The notes beneath the pieces are model-generated. The model saw nothing but the letters and a program-made list of their open reading frames with translations. It did no database searches and was not told where the DNA came from. From Mesorhizobium sp. Pch-S (lineage in GTDB: Bacteria > Pseudomonadota > Alphaproteobacteria > Rhizobiales > Rhizobiaceae), in contig NZ_CP029562.1 in NCBI RefSeq assembly GCF_004136315.1, forward strand, positions 868,001 to 932,000: a stretch of 64,000 nucleotides of DNA, given 5' to 3'. Positions 27,488 through 35,555 of the stretch are shown in pieces (position 1 is the first letter of the stretch; the number at the start of each line of letters is the position of its first letter). The position numbers and the translations under genes are program-made.

Positions 27488-28105
27488 ATGATGGATGCGG
27501 CAGGGTCGGTGCTCGACCAGGAAATCGAGAACCTGTCCGACGCCCGGCGCCGGGTCGGCATCAAGCTCAAGCTGGCGCGTCAGACCAAGGGCCTGACGCT
27601 GAAGGAGCTTGCCCGGCGCAGCCGCTGCTCGGAAAGCCTGCTCTCCAAGGCGGAGAACGGCAAAGCCCTGCCCTCGCTGCCGCTGATCCACCGGCTGGTA
27701 CGGGTGCTGGAAACCAACATCAGCTGGCTCTTTGACGAAACCGAGCCGGAAGACACGCCAGTCTTCCGCGCCGGCGAGCGACCGGTGGTGACGCTCGACA
27801 ACCGGCCGGGTGATGGCGCCGGCGTCTCGTTCGAGCGCATCATCCCCTACAAGGGCGGCCACTTGCTTCAGAGCACGATCCACCACATCGATGTCGGCGG
27901 CAAAAGCGGCGAGGCGATCACCCACGAAGGCGAAGAGACCGGTTACGTGCTGCGCGGCAGGATCGACCTGAACCTCGACGGCGTCGTGCATAGCCTGCAG
28001 GCAGGCGATGCTTTCTGCTTCCGTTCACACGTGCCGCATTCCTACCGCAACACCGGTGACGAACCAGCCAGCATTCTGTGGACCTGCACGCCGCCGACCT
28101 TCTAG
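27488..28105 (+). CDS. XRE-family regulator with C-terminal cupin domain
   Basis: 205 residues. Residues about 18-80 form a Cro/C1-type helix-turn-helix (LKLARQTKGLTLKELARRS, SESLLSKAENGK), and the C-terminus is a cupin (HEGEETGYVLRGRIDLNLDG, then a GDAFCF..HVPHSYRN segment). Regulators of this kind use the cupin to bind a small catabolic ligand, often an amino acid or amine derivative. A near-perfect ribosome site (AAGGAGGT) precedes the ATG. As the last gene of the importer-amidohydrolase-SDR operon it is the likely local regulator. Its stop abuts the convergent kdgF stop with no base between. Confidence 0.9.
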   Translation: MMDAAGSVLDQEIENLSDARRRVGIKLKLARQTKGLTLKELARRSRCSESLLSKAENGKALPSLPLIHRLVRVLETNISWLFDETEPEDTPVFRAGERPVVTLDNRPGDGAGVSFERIIPYKGGHLLQSTIHHIDVGGKSGEAITHEGEETGYVLRGRIDLNLDGVVHSLQAGDAFCFRSHVPHSYRNTGDEPASILWTCTPPTF

Positions 28106-28441
28106 CTAGATGAAGTCGGCCCGATGCGGCGTGAAACTGTCAACAAGACGGCCCGCTTCAAGCGCCTTCACGCCATGAACCAAGTTAGACGGCACGATGA
28201 AGCTATCGCCGACACCGAGTGTCTGCGTCCTGCCGTCGATGGTCACCTCGAAGCGCCCCTCGGCGATATAGCTTGCCTGCACATGCGGGTGCGAATGCAA
28301 GGCGCCGACGCCGCCCTTCTCGAAGCCGAACTCGACCATCATCAGTTCATCGGTGTGAACCAGCACCCGGCGGCGATTGCCATCCGGTGTGGCAGTCCAT
28401 TGACGATCGACCGCGCGGGAAAAGACCTCGGTCCCTGTCAC
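28106..28441 (-). CDS. kdgF: Small cupin, KdgF-like uronate ring-opening protein
   Basis: 111 residues from a GTG at 28441, the length of KdgF. A single cupin with metal-ligand motif HSHPHVQASYIAEGRFEVTI and later His in VPSNLVHGV. KdgF speeds the opening of 4,5-unsaturated uronates to 5-keto-4-deoxyuronate, the substrate of KduI, and this gene closes the operon containing kduI and kduD. AAGGAG lies 8 bases before the GTG; the upstream ATG at 28492 is within a repeat element and gives a non-conserved extension, so I reject it. The KdgF call depends on length and context; a generic cupin is the alternative. Confidence 0.82.
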   Translation of the reverse strand: MTGTEVFSRAVDRQWTATPDGNRRRVLVHTDELMMVEFGFEKGGVGALHSHPHVQASYIAEGRFEVTIDGRTQTLGVGDSFIVPSNLVHGVKALEAGRLVDSFTPHRADFI

Positions 28442-28460
28442 AAGCTGAACTCCTTCTGAT

Positions 28461-28564
28461 GAGAGCGGAATACGACCGGGTTGAATCCGCATCCCGCTCT
28501 ATCTCTTTCTTGAAGCATGATCTTTTCCGAAAACCGGTTCCCACTTTTCGGGATCATGCTCTAG
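28461..28564 (-). repeat. Rhizobial intergenic palindromic repeat, copy 1
   Basis: About 104 bp between kduD and kdgF. Read on the minus strand it begins CTAGAGCATGATCCCGAAAA, contains a GCATGATC...GATCATGC palindrome and ends in GAGCGGGATGCGG...CCGCTCTC. It matches copy 2 at 39234-39336 almost base for base in the core. The kduD TAG stop is formed by the element's CTAG edge, and the kdgF ribosome site starts just outside the other edge. Confidence 0.85.
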
Positions 28565-29325
28565 CGGGCGAGCCAGCCGCCATCGACGGGCACCACAGCG
28601 CCATGCATGTATTTCGAGGCTGGCGCCAGCAGGAAGACGGCGGCGTCGCCGATGTCGCCGGCTTCGCCCCAGCGGCCGGCCGGAATCCGGCCGAGGATCG
28701 CGGCATTGCGGTCGGGATCATTGCGCAGCACCTCGGTGTTGTTGCTGACGATGTAGCCTGGAGCGATGGCGTTGACGTTGATACCCCTGGCCGCCCATTC
28801 GTTGGCCAGCAGCCGGGTGACGCCAAGCACGCCATGCTTGGCGACGGTGTAGGAAGCAACCCGGATGCCGCCCTGGAAAGACAGCATCGAAGCGATGTTG
28901 ACGACGCGCCCCGTTCGGTTGGCGGCCAGTACCCTGCGGGCGAAAGCCTGGGTCAGGAAGAACAGCGATTTCAGGTTGACGTCCATCACGTCGTCCCAGT
29001 CCTGCTCGCTGAAGTCGATCGCATCCCCACGGCGGATGATGCCGGCATTGTTGACGATGCCGTCGATCGGCCCGTGTTCGGCCCAGGCCGCGGCCAGCAT
29101 CGCCGCCGCCGCCGCGTGATCGGACAGGTCGCAGGTGATCGGCGTAAAGGAAGCACCAATCGATGCCAGATGCGCAGCGGTCTCGTCCATGGCGGAGCGG
29201 CCGACACCCAGCACGTGGGCGCCTGCCTTGCCGGCCGAAACGGCGATGCCCTGGCCTATGCCCGTGTTGGCGCCGGTCACCAGGATGCGTTGCCCCTCCA
29301 GGCTGAAGGCGGAAAGATCGCTCAC
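28561..29325 (-). CDS. kduD: 2-dehydro-3-deoxy-D-gluconate 5-dehydrogenase KduD
   Basis: 254 residues, an SDR. TGANTGIGQGIA is the NAD site, NNAGIIRR the structural motif, Ser in NIASMLSFQGG and Tyr-Lys in YTVAK the catalytic set, with VDGGW near the end. FSLEGQ, IIRRGDAIDFSEQDWD and NEWAARGINVNAIAPGYI are characteristic of KduD, which reduces 2,5-diketo-3-deoxygluconate to 2-keto-3-deoxygluconate. The ATG overlaps the kduI stop by 4 bases. The TAG stop is supplied by the edge of a rhizobial repeat. Confidence 0.92.
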   Translation of the reverse strand: MSDLSAFSLEGQRILVTGANTGIGQGIAVSAGKAGAHVLGVGRSAMDETAAHLASIGASFTPITCDLSDHAAAAAMLAAAWAEHGPIDGIVNNAGIIRRGDAIDFSEQDWDDVMDVNLKSLFFLTQAFARRVLAANRTGRVVNIASMLSFQGGIRVASYTVAKHGVLGVTRLLANEWAARGINVNAIAPGYIVSNNTEVLRNDPDRNAAILGRIPAGRWGEAGDIGDAAVFLLAPASKYMHGAVVPVDGGWLAR

Positions 29326-30167
29326 CGCAGCTCACCAATATCGACCGGGTCGACATCGGTGTAGTCGACATTGTCGCCCGCCATCGCCCAGATGAAGGCG
29401 TAGTTGGAGGTGCCGGCGCCGGAATGGATCGACCAGCCCGGCGACAGCACCGCTTCCTCGTTTTTCATGACGATGTGGCGGGTCTCGTCCGGTTCACCCA
29501 TGAAATGGAAGACGCGGGCACTATCTGCGAGATCGAAATAGAGATAGGCCTCCATGCGCCGGTCGTGCACATGGCATGGCATGGTGTTCCAGACCGAGCC
29601 AGGCGCCAGCTGCGTCATGCCGACGACCAGCTGGCAGGTCTTTACGCCTTCCGGATGGATGAACTGGAAGATCGAGCGTTCGTTCGAGGTCTGCTGGCTG
29701 CCGAGGTCAAGCCGCCTTGCATCGGCGATGCGGATCAGCTTTGCCGGCAATTCCTGATGCGCCGGCGCGCTCAGCAGATAGAACTTCGCCGGGGTCTGCG
29801 GATCGACCGATGCAAAGGCAACCGTTTCGGTGCCCTTGCCGACATAGACCATGTCGCGGGTGCCGACTGCGAAGGTCCCGTCGCCTGCCTGAACGGTGCC
29901 GGTGCCGCCGATGTTGACGGCGATCAGCTCGCGCCGGTCGAGGAAGTGCTTCGTTCCGGTCGGCTTGATCGCCTCCAGCACCAGCGGGGTTGCCAGCGGC
30001 ACCGCGCCACCGACGACCATGCGGTCATAGTGGGTGTAAGTGAGATGGACAGCACCGGCATGAAAGAGATCGCCGATATGGAAGTTGTGGCGCAACTCGT
30101 CCGTGCCCATGGCCGCTGCCGCATTGGGGTCGATGGCATAACGGGACGAATAGCTGGTGACTGTCAT
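29322..30167 (-). CDS. kduI: 5-keto-4-deoxyuronate isomerase KduI
   Basis: 281 residues, full length. KduI motifs are clear: MGTDELRHNFHIGDLFHAG, THYDRM, FLDRREL, CHVHDRRMEAYLYFD (zinc ligands), and the closing AFIWAMAGDNVDYTDVD. It converts 5-keto-4-deoxyuronate to 2,5-diketo-3-deoxygluconate for KduD. It lies 22 bases after the GntR gene in one long operon with a TRAP importer and uxaC, so the cell can use both saturated hexuronates and the unsaturated uronates released by pectate or similar lyases. Confidence 0.96.
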   Translation of the reverse strand: MTVTSYSSRYAIDPNAAAAMGTDELRHNFHIGDLFHAGAVHLTYTHYDRMVVGGAVPLATPLVLEAIKPTGTKHFLDRRELIAVNIGGTGTVQAGDGTFAVGTRDMVYVGKGTETVAFASVDPQTPAKFYLLSAPAHQELPAKLIRIADARRLDLGSQQTSNERSIFQFIHPEGVKTCQLVVGMTQLAPGSVWNTMPCHVHDRRMEAYLYFDLADSARVFHFMGEPDETRHIVMKNEEAVLSPGWSIHSGAGTSNYAFIWAMAGDNVDYTDVDPVDIGELR

Positions 30168-30189
30168 TTCGGGATGCTTCTCTCTGCGG

Positions 30190-30963
30190 TCAGGGCTTCT
30201 TGGGTGACTTCTCGGCGGCCAGATACTCCGCCTGCTGGGTGGTGAGGCGCTGGCGGTAGCGATCCTGCGCGGCGATCAGATGCGCGCGCATGGCGACGCG
30301 CGCCGCATCGGGATCGCCGGCCGATATCGCCTGCAGGATCAGGAGATGCTCGCGCTGCAGGCCGGTCAGATATTCGTTCGACAACACTTCGACCGAATAC
30401 CAGGGCGAGGCGCGGTCGCATGGAATGGTGCGGTCGCCGAGCGCGTCGAGAATCTCGACATAGAATGGATTGTTGGTGGCCGATGCGATCTCGCGGTGGA
30501 AGGCGAAGTCGGCCTTGCCGGTCGGCTCACCCAGATGCAGCAGGCGGTCGAATTCGAAGAAGGCTTCCTGGATCAGCGCTTCCTGCGCGGCGTTGCGGCG
30601 CAGCGCGGCCAGCCCCGCGCTCTCGATCTCGATGCCCATGCGCACTTCCAGCACATTGATCGCCTGGCTGACCTTCTTGATCTCCTGGCTGAAGGACGAA
30701 AACGTCAGCGTGGGATGTTCGAGCACGAAGACGCCGGCGCCCTGCCTGGATTCCACCAGGCCGTCGGCGGCGAGGCTTGCCATTGCTTCGCGGATCACGG
30801 TGCGGGAAACGCCGAACGTCTCCGTCATCTGCCCTTCCGTAGGCAGCTTCTGGCCAGGCATGATCTGGCCGCCGACGATCTGGGCGCGCAAGGTTGCCAC
30901 CACGCGCTCGGCGAGCTTGGGCTTGCGTTCGATGCGCAGGTCTTCGACTGTTTCTGATGCCAT
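30190..30963 (-). CDS. GntR-family (FadR/FCD subgroup) regulator of the hexuronate operons
   Basis: 257 residues. The N-terminal winged helix contains LRAQIVGGQIMPGQKLPTEG and FGVSRTVIREAMASLAADGL, and the rest is an all-helical FCD ligand domain (EIASATNNPFYVEIL has the usual metal-site surroundings). E. coli ExuR/UxuR belong to this subgroup and bind uronates. The gene is inside the operon, 10 bases after the TRAP large permease, so the operon is probably autoregulated. The best operator candidate is the palindrome at 35402-35426 in the divergent uxaC-uxuB promoter region. Confidence 0.9.
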   Translation of the reverse strand: MASETVEDLRIERKPKLAERVVATLRAQIVGGQIMPGQKLPTEGQMTETFGVSRTVIREAMASLAADGLVESRQGAGVFVLEHPTLTFSSFSQEIKKVSQAINVLEVRMGIEIESAGLAALRRNAAQEALIQEAFFEFDRLLHLGEPTGKADFAFHREIASATNNPFYVEILDALGDRTIPCDRASPWYSVEVLSNEYLTGLQREHLLILQAISAGDPDAARVAMRAHLIAAQDRYRQRLTTQQAEYLAAEKSPKKP

Positions 30964-30973
30964 GATGAAACGC

Positions 30974-32254
30974 CTATCTGAATACGCTCGGCAGCCAGAG
31001 CGAGAGCGCGGGTATGTAGGTGACCAGACCTAATACCACGAGGCCCGCGGCATAGAAGGGCCATATGGAGCGCATCGCCTCCCAGACCGAAATCTTGCCG
31101 ACGGCACAGGCCACGAACTGCACCGCCCCCACTGGCGGCGTGTTCAGCCCGATGCCGAAGTTGAGGATCATGATGACGCCGAAATGCACCGGATCGATGC
31201 CGTAGGCCACCGCCACCGGCAGGAAGATCGGCGTGCAGATGATGATGGTCGGTCCCATGTCCATGAAGGTGCCCAGCACCAGCATCAGCACATTGATCAG
31301 GAGCAGGATAATGATCGGGTTGTCGGAGATCGTGTTCATCCAGGCAATCAGCGATGCCGGCACGCGCATGAACGCCATCAGCCAGGAAAAGGCTGCCGCC
31401 ATGCCGATGATCAGCAGCACCATCGCCGTGGTGCGCACGGCACCGAAGGTGGCATGCACGAAGTCGTTCCAGGTCATGCGGCGATAGACGAAGGTGGTGA
31501 CCGCGAGGGCGTAGAGCACGGCGATGCAGGAGCTTTCCGTGGCGGTGAAAACGCCCGAGCGCACGCCGCCAAAGATGATGCCGATCAGAAGCAGGCCCGG
31601 GATCGAGATCAGGAAATACTGGCCGACCTTGGCAAAGCCTGGAAACGGCTCGGTCGGATAGCCGCGCGAGCGGGCGACGAAATAGGCCGTCACCATCAAG
31701 GCGGCGGCATAGAGCAGGCCGGGGATGACGCCGGCGGTGAACAGATCGGCGATCGAGATCTTTCCGCCCGCCGAGATCGAATAGATGATCATGTTGTGCG
31801 AGGGCGGCAAAAGCAGCGCGATCAGCGCCGCCATCGATGTGACGTTGACGGCATAGTCGGCGCCGTAGCCACGCGCTTTCATCTGCGGGATCATGACGCC
31901 GCCGACGGCGGCAGCCTCCGCCACCGCCGAACCGGAGATGCCACCGAACAGCGTAGCGGTGACGATGTTGACCTGGCCGAGGCCGCCGCGGATGTGGCCG
32001 ACCAGCGAGGCGGCGAAGGCGATGATCCTCTGTGCGATGCCGCCGCGCACCATCAGGTCGCCGGCGTAGATGAAGAACGGGATGGCCAGCATCGAGAACA
32101 CGCTCATGCCGGAGTTGAGGCGCTGGAAGACGACCAGCGGCGGCAGCCCCATATAGAGCACCGTCGCGAAGGAAGCGACGCCGAGGCAGAAGGCGATCGG
32201 CGTGCCGATCAGCATCAAAAGAGTGAAGACACCGAAGAGGATCAGCATTTCCAT
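30974..32254 (-). CDS. TRAP transporter large permease (DctM type)
   Basis: 426 residues, about 12 membrane helices in two halves. Typical signatures: GGISGSAVAEAAAVGGVMIPQM, LLPPSHNMIIYS, FGGVRSGVFTATESSCIA and the closing GLNTPPVGAVQFVACAVG. DctM is the sodium-driven channel subunit. The gene follows the small permease by 4 bases. The uronate catabolic genes around it suggest galacturonate/glucuronate or unsaturated oligouronide import. Confidence 0.95.
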   Translation of the reverse strand: MEMLILFGVFTLLMLIGTPIAFCLGVASFATVLYMGLPPLVVFQRLNSGMSVFSMLAIPFFIYAGDLMVRGGIAQRIIAFAASLVGHIRGGLGQVNIVTATLFGGISGSAVAEAAAVGGVMIPQMKARGYGADYAVNVTSMAALIALLLPPSHNMIIYSISAGGKISIADLFTAGVIPGLLYAAALMVTAYFVARSRGYPTEPFPGFAKVGQYFLISIPGLLLIGIIFGGVRSGVFTATESSCIAVLYALAVTTFVYRRMTWNDFVHATFGAVRTTAMVLLIIGMAAAFSWLMAFMRVPASLIAWMNTISDNPIIILLLINVLMLVLGTFMDMGPTIIICTPIFLPVAVAYGIDPVHFGVIMILNFGIGLNTPPVGAVQFVACAVGKISVWEAMRSIWPFYAAGLVVLGLVTYIPALSLWLPSVFR

Positions 32255-32258
32255 CGTA

Positions 32259-32819
32259 TCAGGCCTTCACTTTGGCGGTGTCGAGTTCGGCAGCGACTTC
32301 CGCCGGCGGCAATTCATCGAGGATGTCGTCGATCGGCTGGCCGGCGAGCCGCAGCACCATGCGCTCGAGCGAAAACAGGCAGATCAGGGCCCCGCCCGCG
32401 ACCAGCGGCACGTAGTCCCAGCCGCCCGAGATGCGCAGCGACGGCAGCGTGGTGTTCCATGTCAGCAGGACCAGCTGCGACCCGTACCAGACCATGCCGA
32501 TGCCGAAGGCGAAGGCGACGACATCGGAGATCATGCGCAGCCATGCCTTGCCGCCTTTCGGCACGACATAGAGCAGCACATCGAAGCCCATGTGGTAATT
32601 CTCGCGCACGCCGACGGCAGCACCGAGGAAGATGAACCAGCTCATCAGCATGACGGCGCCAGGCTCGGTCCAGCTCGGCGAGTCGTTCAGCACATAGCGG
32701 CAGAACACCTGCCAGGCGACGATGATCGTCATCGCCACGAGGCCCGCGCCGGCCAGCCACAGCGACAGCGTGCTCAGCCAGGACAGGGTCCGGCCGGTCT
32801 TTTCCAGTCTTGCCGACAT
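32259..32819 (-). CDS. TRAP transporter small permease (DctQ type)
   Basis: 186 residues with four predicted membrane helices. The DctQ pattern is seen in IIVAWQVFCRYVLNDSPSWTEP and MLMSWFIFLGAAVGVRENYHMGFD. It partners the large permease that follows directly and receives ligand from the periplasmic protein encoded 51 bases upstream. The C-terminal tail after the last helix is acidic and longer than usual, about 35 residues. Confidence 0.93.
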   Translation of the reverse strand: MSARLEKTGRTLSWLSTLSLWLAGAGLVAMTIIVAWQVFCRYVLNDSPSWTEPGAVMLMSWFIFLGAAVGVRENYHMGFDVLLYVVPKGGKAWLRMISDVVAFAFGIGMVWYGSQLVLLTWNTTLPSLRISGGWDYVPLVAGGALICLFSLERMVLRLAGQPIDDILDELPPAEVAAELDTAKVKA

Positions 32820-32870
32820 GGTCTCGCTCCCGGAAGCGGCAGGCAGGCCGAGGCCTGCCCGTCGGCTGCG

Positions 32871-33908
32871 TCACTGCACGGCCTGAACGTCTTCGACCAG
32901 TTTCTTCAGAACTGGATCGGTGACGTGCTTTTCGTAGACGGGCTTCATGGCGTCGATGAAACCCTGCTTGTCGGGAGAGGTGATCGCAGCCCCTGCCGCC
33001 TCCACCTTGGAGCGGGACTCGGCGGTCTTGGCGGCCCACAATTCGCGCTGCCTGGCGACGCTGTCCTTCGCCGCCTGTTTGAAGATCGCCTGGTCTTCCG
33101 GCGTCAGCTTGTCGAAGGTCGCCTTGTTCATCACGAACACTTCCGGAAGGATGGTGTGCTCGTCGAGGGAGAAGTTCTTCGCCACCTCGAAATGCTTGGC
33201 GGTGTCGTAGCTTGGGAAATTGTTCTCGGCACCGTCGATGACGCCGGTTTCGATCGCCGAATAGACTTCGCCGTAAGGCATCGGCGTGGCGTTGGCGCCC
33301 AGCGCCGCCACCATGTCGACGAAGATGTCCGACTGGATGACACGGAACTTCAGGCCCTTCATGTCGGCTACCGAATTGATCGGCTTCTGCTTGTTGTAGA
33401 AGGATCGCGCGCCGGCGTCGTAGAATGCCAGCGCCACCAGACCAGCGGGCTCGAAAGCTGCCTTGATCTGGTCGCCGATGGCGCCGTCCATCACCTTGTG
33501 CATGTGGTCTTCCGAGCGGAAGATGTAAGGCAGGGCCGGGACGATGGTTTCCTTTACCGTGCCGTTGAAGGGCGCCATGGAAACGCGGTTGAGTTCGATG
33601 ACGCCGGAACGCACCTGCTCGATCGTGTCCTTCTCCTCGCCGAGCTGGGCCGAGTGATAGACCTCGACGGCATAACGCCCGGCCGTACGTTCCTTGACCA
33701 GCTCGCCGAAATATTTGACCGCCTCGACGGTCGGATAGCCATCCGGGTGCGTGTCTGACGATTTCAGCACCGTCTGGGCAAAGGCAGCGCCAGTCATCAG
33801 CGACGCCGTCAGCAGTGCAAGGCCGGCCAGAGCATATGAACAAAGCGCTGTAGTGTTTCCGCGTTTCCGTGGAAAACGGAAACGCTCTGGTTTCGAGATA
33901 TGCAGCAT
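32871..33908 (-). CDS. TRAP transporter substrate-binding protein (DctP type); signal peptide partly encoded by a repeat
   Basis: 345 residues. DctP features include SSDTHPDGYPTVEAVKYFGE, the ligand-Arg segment MKGLKFRVIQSD, GEVYSAIETGVIDGAENNFPSY and DEHTILPEVFVMNK; the Arg in FRV pairs with a carboxylate, fitting a uronate. The ATG at 33908 has a clear GGGAGGAACC ribosome site. The n-region of the signal peptide (RFRFPRKRGNTTA) is read through a rhizobial repeat hairpin at 33861-33885, after which a normal hydrophobic core (ALAGLALLTASLMTGAAFA) follows. The gene lies 23 bases after uxaC. Confidence 0.94.
   Translation of the reverse strand: MLHISKPERFRFPRKRGNTTALCSYALAGLALLTASLMTGAAFAQTVLKSSDTHPDGYPTVEAVKYFGELVKERTAGRYAVEVYHSAQLGEEKDTIEQVRSGVIELNRVSMAPFNGTVKETIVPALPYIFRSEDHMHKVMDGAIGDQIKAAFEPAGLVALAFYDAGARSFYNKQKPINSVADMKGLKFRVIQSDIFVDMVAALGANATPMPYGEVYSAIETGVIDGAENNFPSYDTAKHFEVAKNFSLDEHTILPEVFVMNKATFDKLTPEDQAIFKQAAKDSVARQRELWAAKTAESRSKVEAAGAAITSPDKQGFIDAMKPVYEKHVTDPVLKKLVEDVQAVQ
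33861..33885. repeat. Rhizobial repeat hairpin inside the dctP-type signal sequence
   Basis: A perfect 10-bp inverted repeat, GCGTTTCCGT and its complement, with a 5-base loop. Read on the minus strand the context AGAGCGTTTCCGTTTTCCAC matches the start of the repeat at 54637. It lies at about codons 9-16 of the substrate-binding protein gene, in frame and without a stop, so a mobile-type repeat has become coding sequence. Confidence 0.65.
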
Positions 33909-33931
33909 TGGTTCCTCCCTCTTATAGTTGG

Positions 33932-35341
33932 CTAAAGTCGATACGCCCTCTTCGCCAGCGTGTAGGCCAGCTCCGGCGCCAGCTCGCGTGCCTCATCCTC
34001 CCTCAGGCGATGCTCCGAAACGAGGCGGGCGAGAAAGGCGCAGTCGACCCGGCGCGCCAGATCATGACGGGCCGGTATGGATGGAAAGGCGCGGGTGTCG
34101 TCGTTGAAGCCGACGGTGTTGTAGAAACCTGCGGTCTCAGTGGTCATCTCGCGGAAGCGGCGCATGCCTTCCGGGCTGTCATGGAACCACCAGGCCGGCC
34201 CGAGCTTCAGCGCCGGATAGACACCGGCCAGCGGCGCCAGTTCGCGCGCATAGCTCGTTTCGTCCAGCGTGAAGACGATGACGGAAAGGTCGCGCTCGAG
34301 ACCGACCGCGTCGAGCAGCGGCTTCAGCGCGGCGACATAGTCGGTGCGGGTCGGGATATCGAAGCCCTTGTCGCGGCCGAAGCGCTGGAGCATGGCGGGT
34401 GAGTGGTTGCGCCAGGAACCGGGATGGATCTGCAGCACCAGCCCATCGTCCAGGCTCATCCTGGCCATTTCCGTCAGCATCTGGGCACGGAACAGCCGAT
34501 GCTCACGTTCGTCGGACGAACCGGCGCGGATGCGGTTGAACAGCTCCTGTGCAGCGGCCGGCGAAAGATTGGCGGTCTCGGCCGTGGCATGGCCGTGATC
34601 GGTCGAGGTGGCGCCGTAGCTTTTGAAATAGGCACGGCGCTGGCGATGGGCGTCGAGATACCCGGCCCAGTTGCCGGTGTCGCACCCGGTGATCTCGCCG
34701 AGGCGGTCGAGATTGGCGGCAAAACTTTCGAAATCGGGATCGACCACAGCATCCGGCCGGTAGGCGGTGGCGACGCGGCCCAACCAGCCGCTGTCGCGGA
34801 TCTGCCGGTGCCAGGCAAGATCGTCCAGCGCGCCGTCGGTGGTGGCGATCACCTCGATGTTGAAACGCTCGAACAGCGCGCGCGGCCGGAATTCCTGGCG
34901 CTGCAGGCAATGAGCGATGGCGTCGTAGTGGCGGTCGGCATTGTTCGCGGTCAATGGCTCGCTGATGCCGAAGAGATCGCTGAGCACGTAGTCGAACCAC
35001 AGCCGGGTCGGCGTACCGCGGAACAGGAAATAGTTCTCGGCGAACAGGCGCCAGATCTTGCGGCCATCCGCCTCGACCGGTGCACCATCGAGCGTCGGCA
35101 CGCCAAGGTCCTCCAGCCTGATGCCCTGGCTGAACAGCATGCGGAACACATAGTGATCCGGCACGATCAGCAGTTGCGCCGGATCCGAGAAAGGCTCGTT
35201 GAGCGCATACCAGCGTGGATCGGTGTGGCCGTGCGGGCTGACGATCGGCAGGGATTTGACGAGGTCGTAGAGCTGGCGAGCGATGCCGCGAACCGAGGGC
35301 TCGGCCGGAAACAGCAAGTCTGGATCGACAAGCGAATTCAT
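33932..35341 (-). CDS. uxaC: Glucuronate/galacturonate isomerase UxaC
   Basis: 469 residues, the usual length. UxaC motifs: SLPIVSPHGHTDPRWYA (HxH metal site), FRGTPTRLWFDYVL, LQIHPGSWRNHSP and WWFHDSPEGMRRFRE. It isomerises glucuronate to fructuronate and galacturonate to tagaturonate. It is the first gene of the eight-gene operon and is divergent from uxuB, whose product takes the fructuronate onward. A KduI route and this route thus share one operon and meet at 2-keto-3-deoxygluconate. Confidence 0.96.
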   Translation of the reverse strand: MNSLVDPDLLFPAEPSVRGIARQLYDLVKSLPIVSPHGHTDPRWYALNEPFSDPAQLLIVPDHYVFRMLFSQGIRLEDLGVPTLDGAPVEADGRKIWRLFAENYFLFRGTPTRLWFDYVLSDLFGISEPLTANNADRHYDAIAHCLQRQEFRPRALFERFNIEVIATTDGALDDLAWHRQIRDSGWLGRVATAYRPDAVVDPDFESFAANLDRLGEITGCDTGNWAGYLDAHRQRRAYFKSYGATSTDHGHATAETANLSPAAAQELFNRIRAGSSDEREHRLFRAQMLTEMARMSLDDGLVLQIHPGSWRNHSPAMLQRFGRDKGFDIPTRTDYVAALKPLLDAVGLERDLSVIVFTLDETSYARELAPLAGVYPALKLGPAWWFHDSPEGMRRFREMTTETAGFYNTVGFNDDTRAFPSIPARHDLARRVDCAFLARLVSEHRLREDEARELAPELAYTLAKRAYRL

Positions 35342-35401
35342 GGACCCTGCCGCTCCTCCTTCGGCCTCTTAAGGGCTAGGATCAGTCAGAAGTAATGTCA
35401 A

Positions 35402-35426
35402 CATACAAAAACTATAATGTTGTATG
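35402..35426. promoter_or_regulatory. Palindromic operator candidate between uxaC and uxuB, with overlapping promoter elements
   Basis: CATACAA at 35402-35408 and TTGTATG at 35420-35426 form a perfect 7-bp inverted repeat around an 11-base AT-rich centre. The centre contains TATAAT (35413-35418, plus strand) that could serve uxuB, and a minus-strand TTGACA (35401-35396) adjoins the left arm and could serve uxaC. Its position suits repression of both operons by the GntR protein. It is the only strong symmetry in 35342-35551. Confidence 0.5.
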
Positions 35427-35531
35427 ATAAGTTGTTGCACCCGTCCAAACCGCAGTGTACGCAACGGACATGACGCTGCTGATGACTGGAGGCGCCTTTT
35501 CGGCGACAACGGCAGCTTCGGGAGGGATGCC

Positions 35532-35555
35532 ATGAACCAGCGAGCCACCACGTGA
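35532..35555 (+). promoter_or_regulatory. Seven-codon leader ORF coupled to uxuB
   Basis: The strong ribosome site GGAGGG (35521-35526) serves an ATG at 35532, not uxuB itself. That frame reads MNQRATT and stops at TGA 35553-35555, overlapping the uxuB GTG (35552). uxuB has no ribosome site of its own, so its translation is probably coupled to this leader. A one-base deletion joining the two frames is the alternative. Confidence 0.45.

Noticed and set aside
28442..28492. Upstream ATG for kdgF
   Set aside because: The codons come from a repeat element; AAGGAG points to the GTG at 28441.
31184..33758. Two long plus-strand frames (about 480-520 codons) opposite the TRAP genes
   Set aside because: Antisense to three well-supported TRAP subunits; compositions are Asp/His/Arg-rich artefacts.
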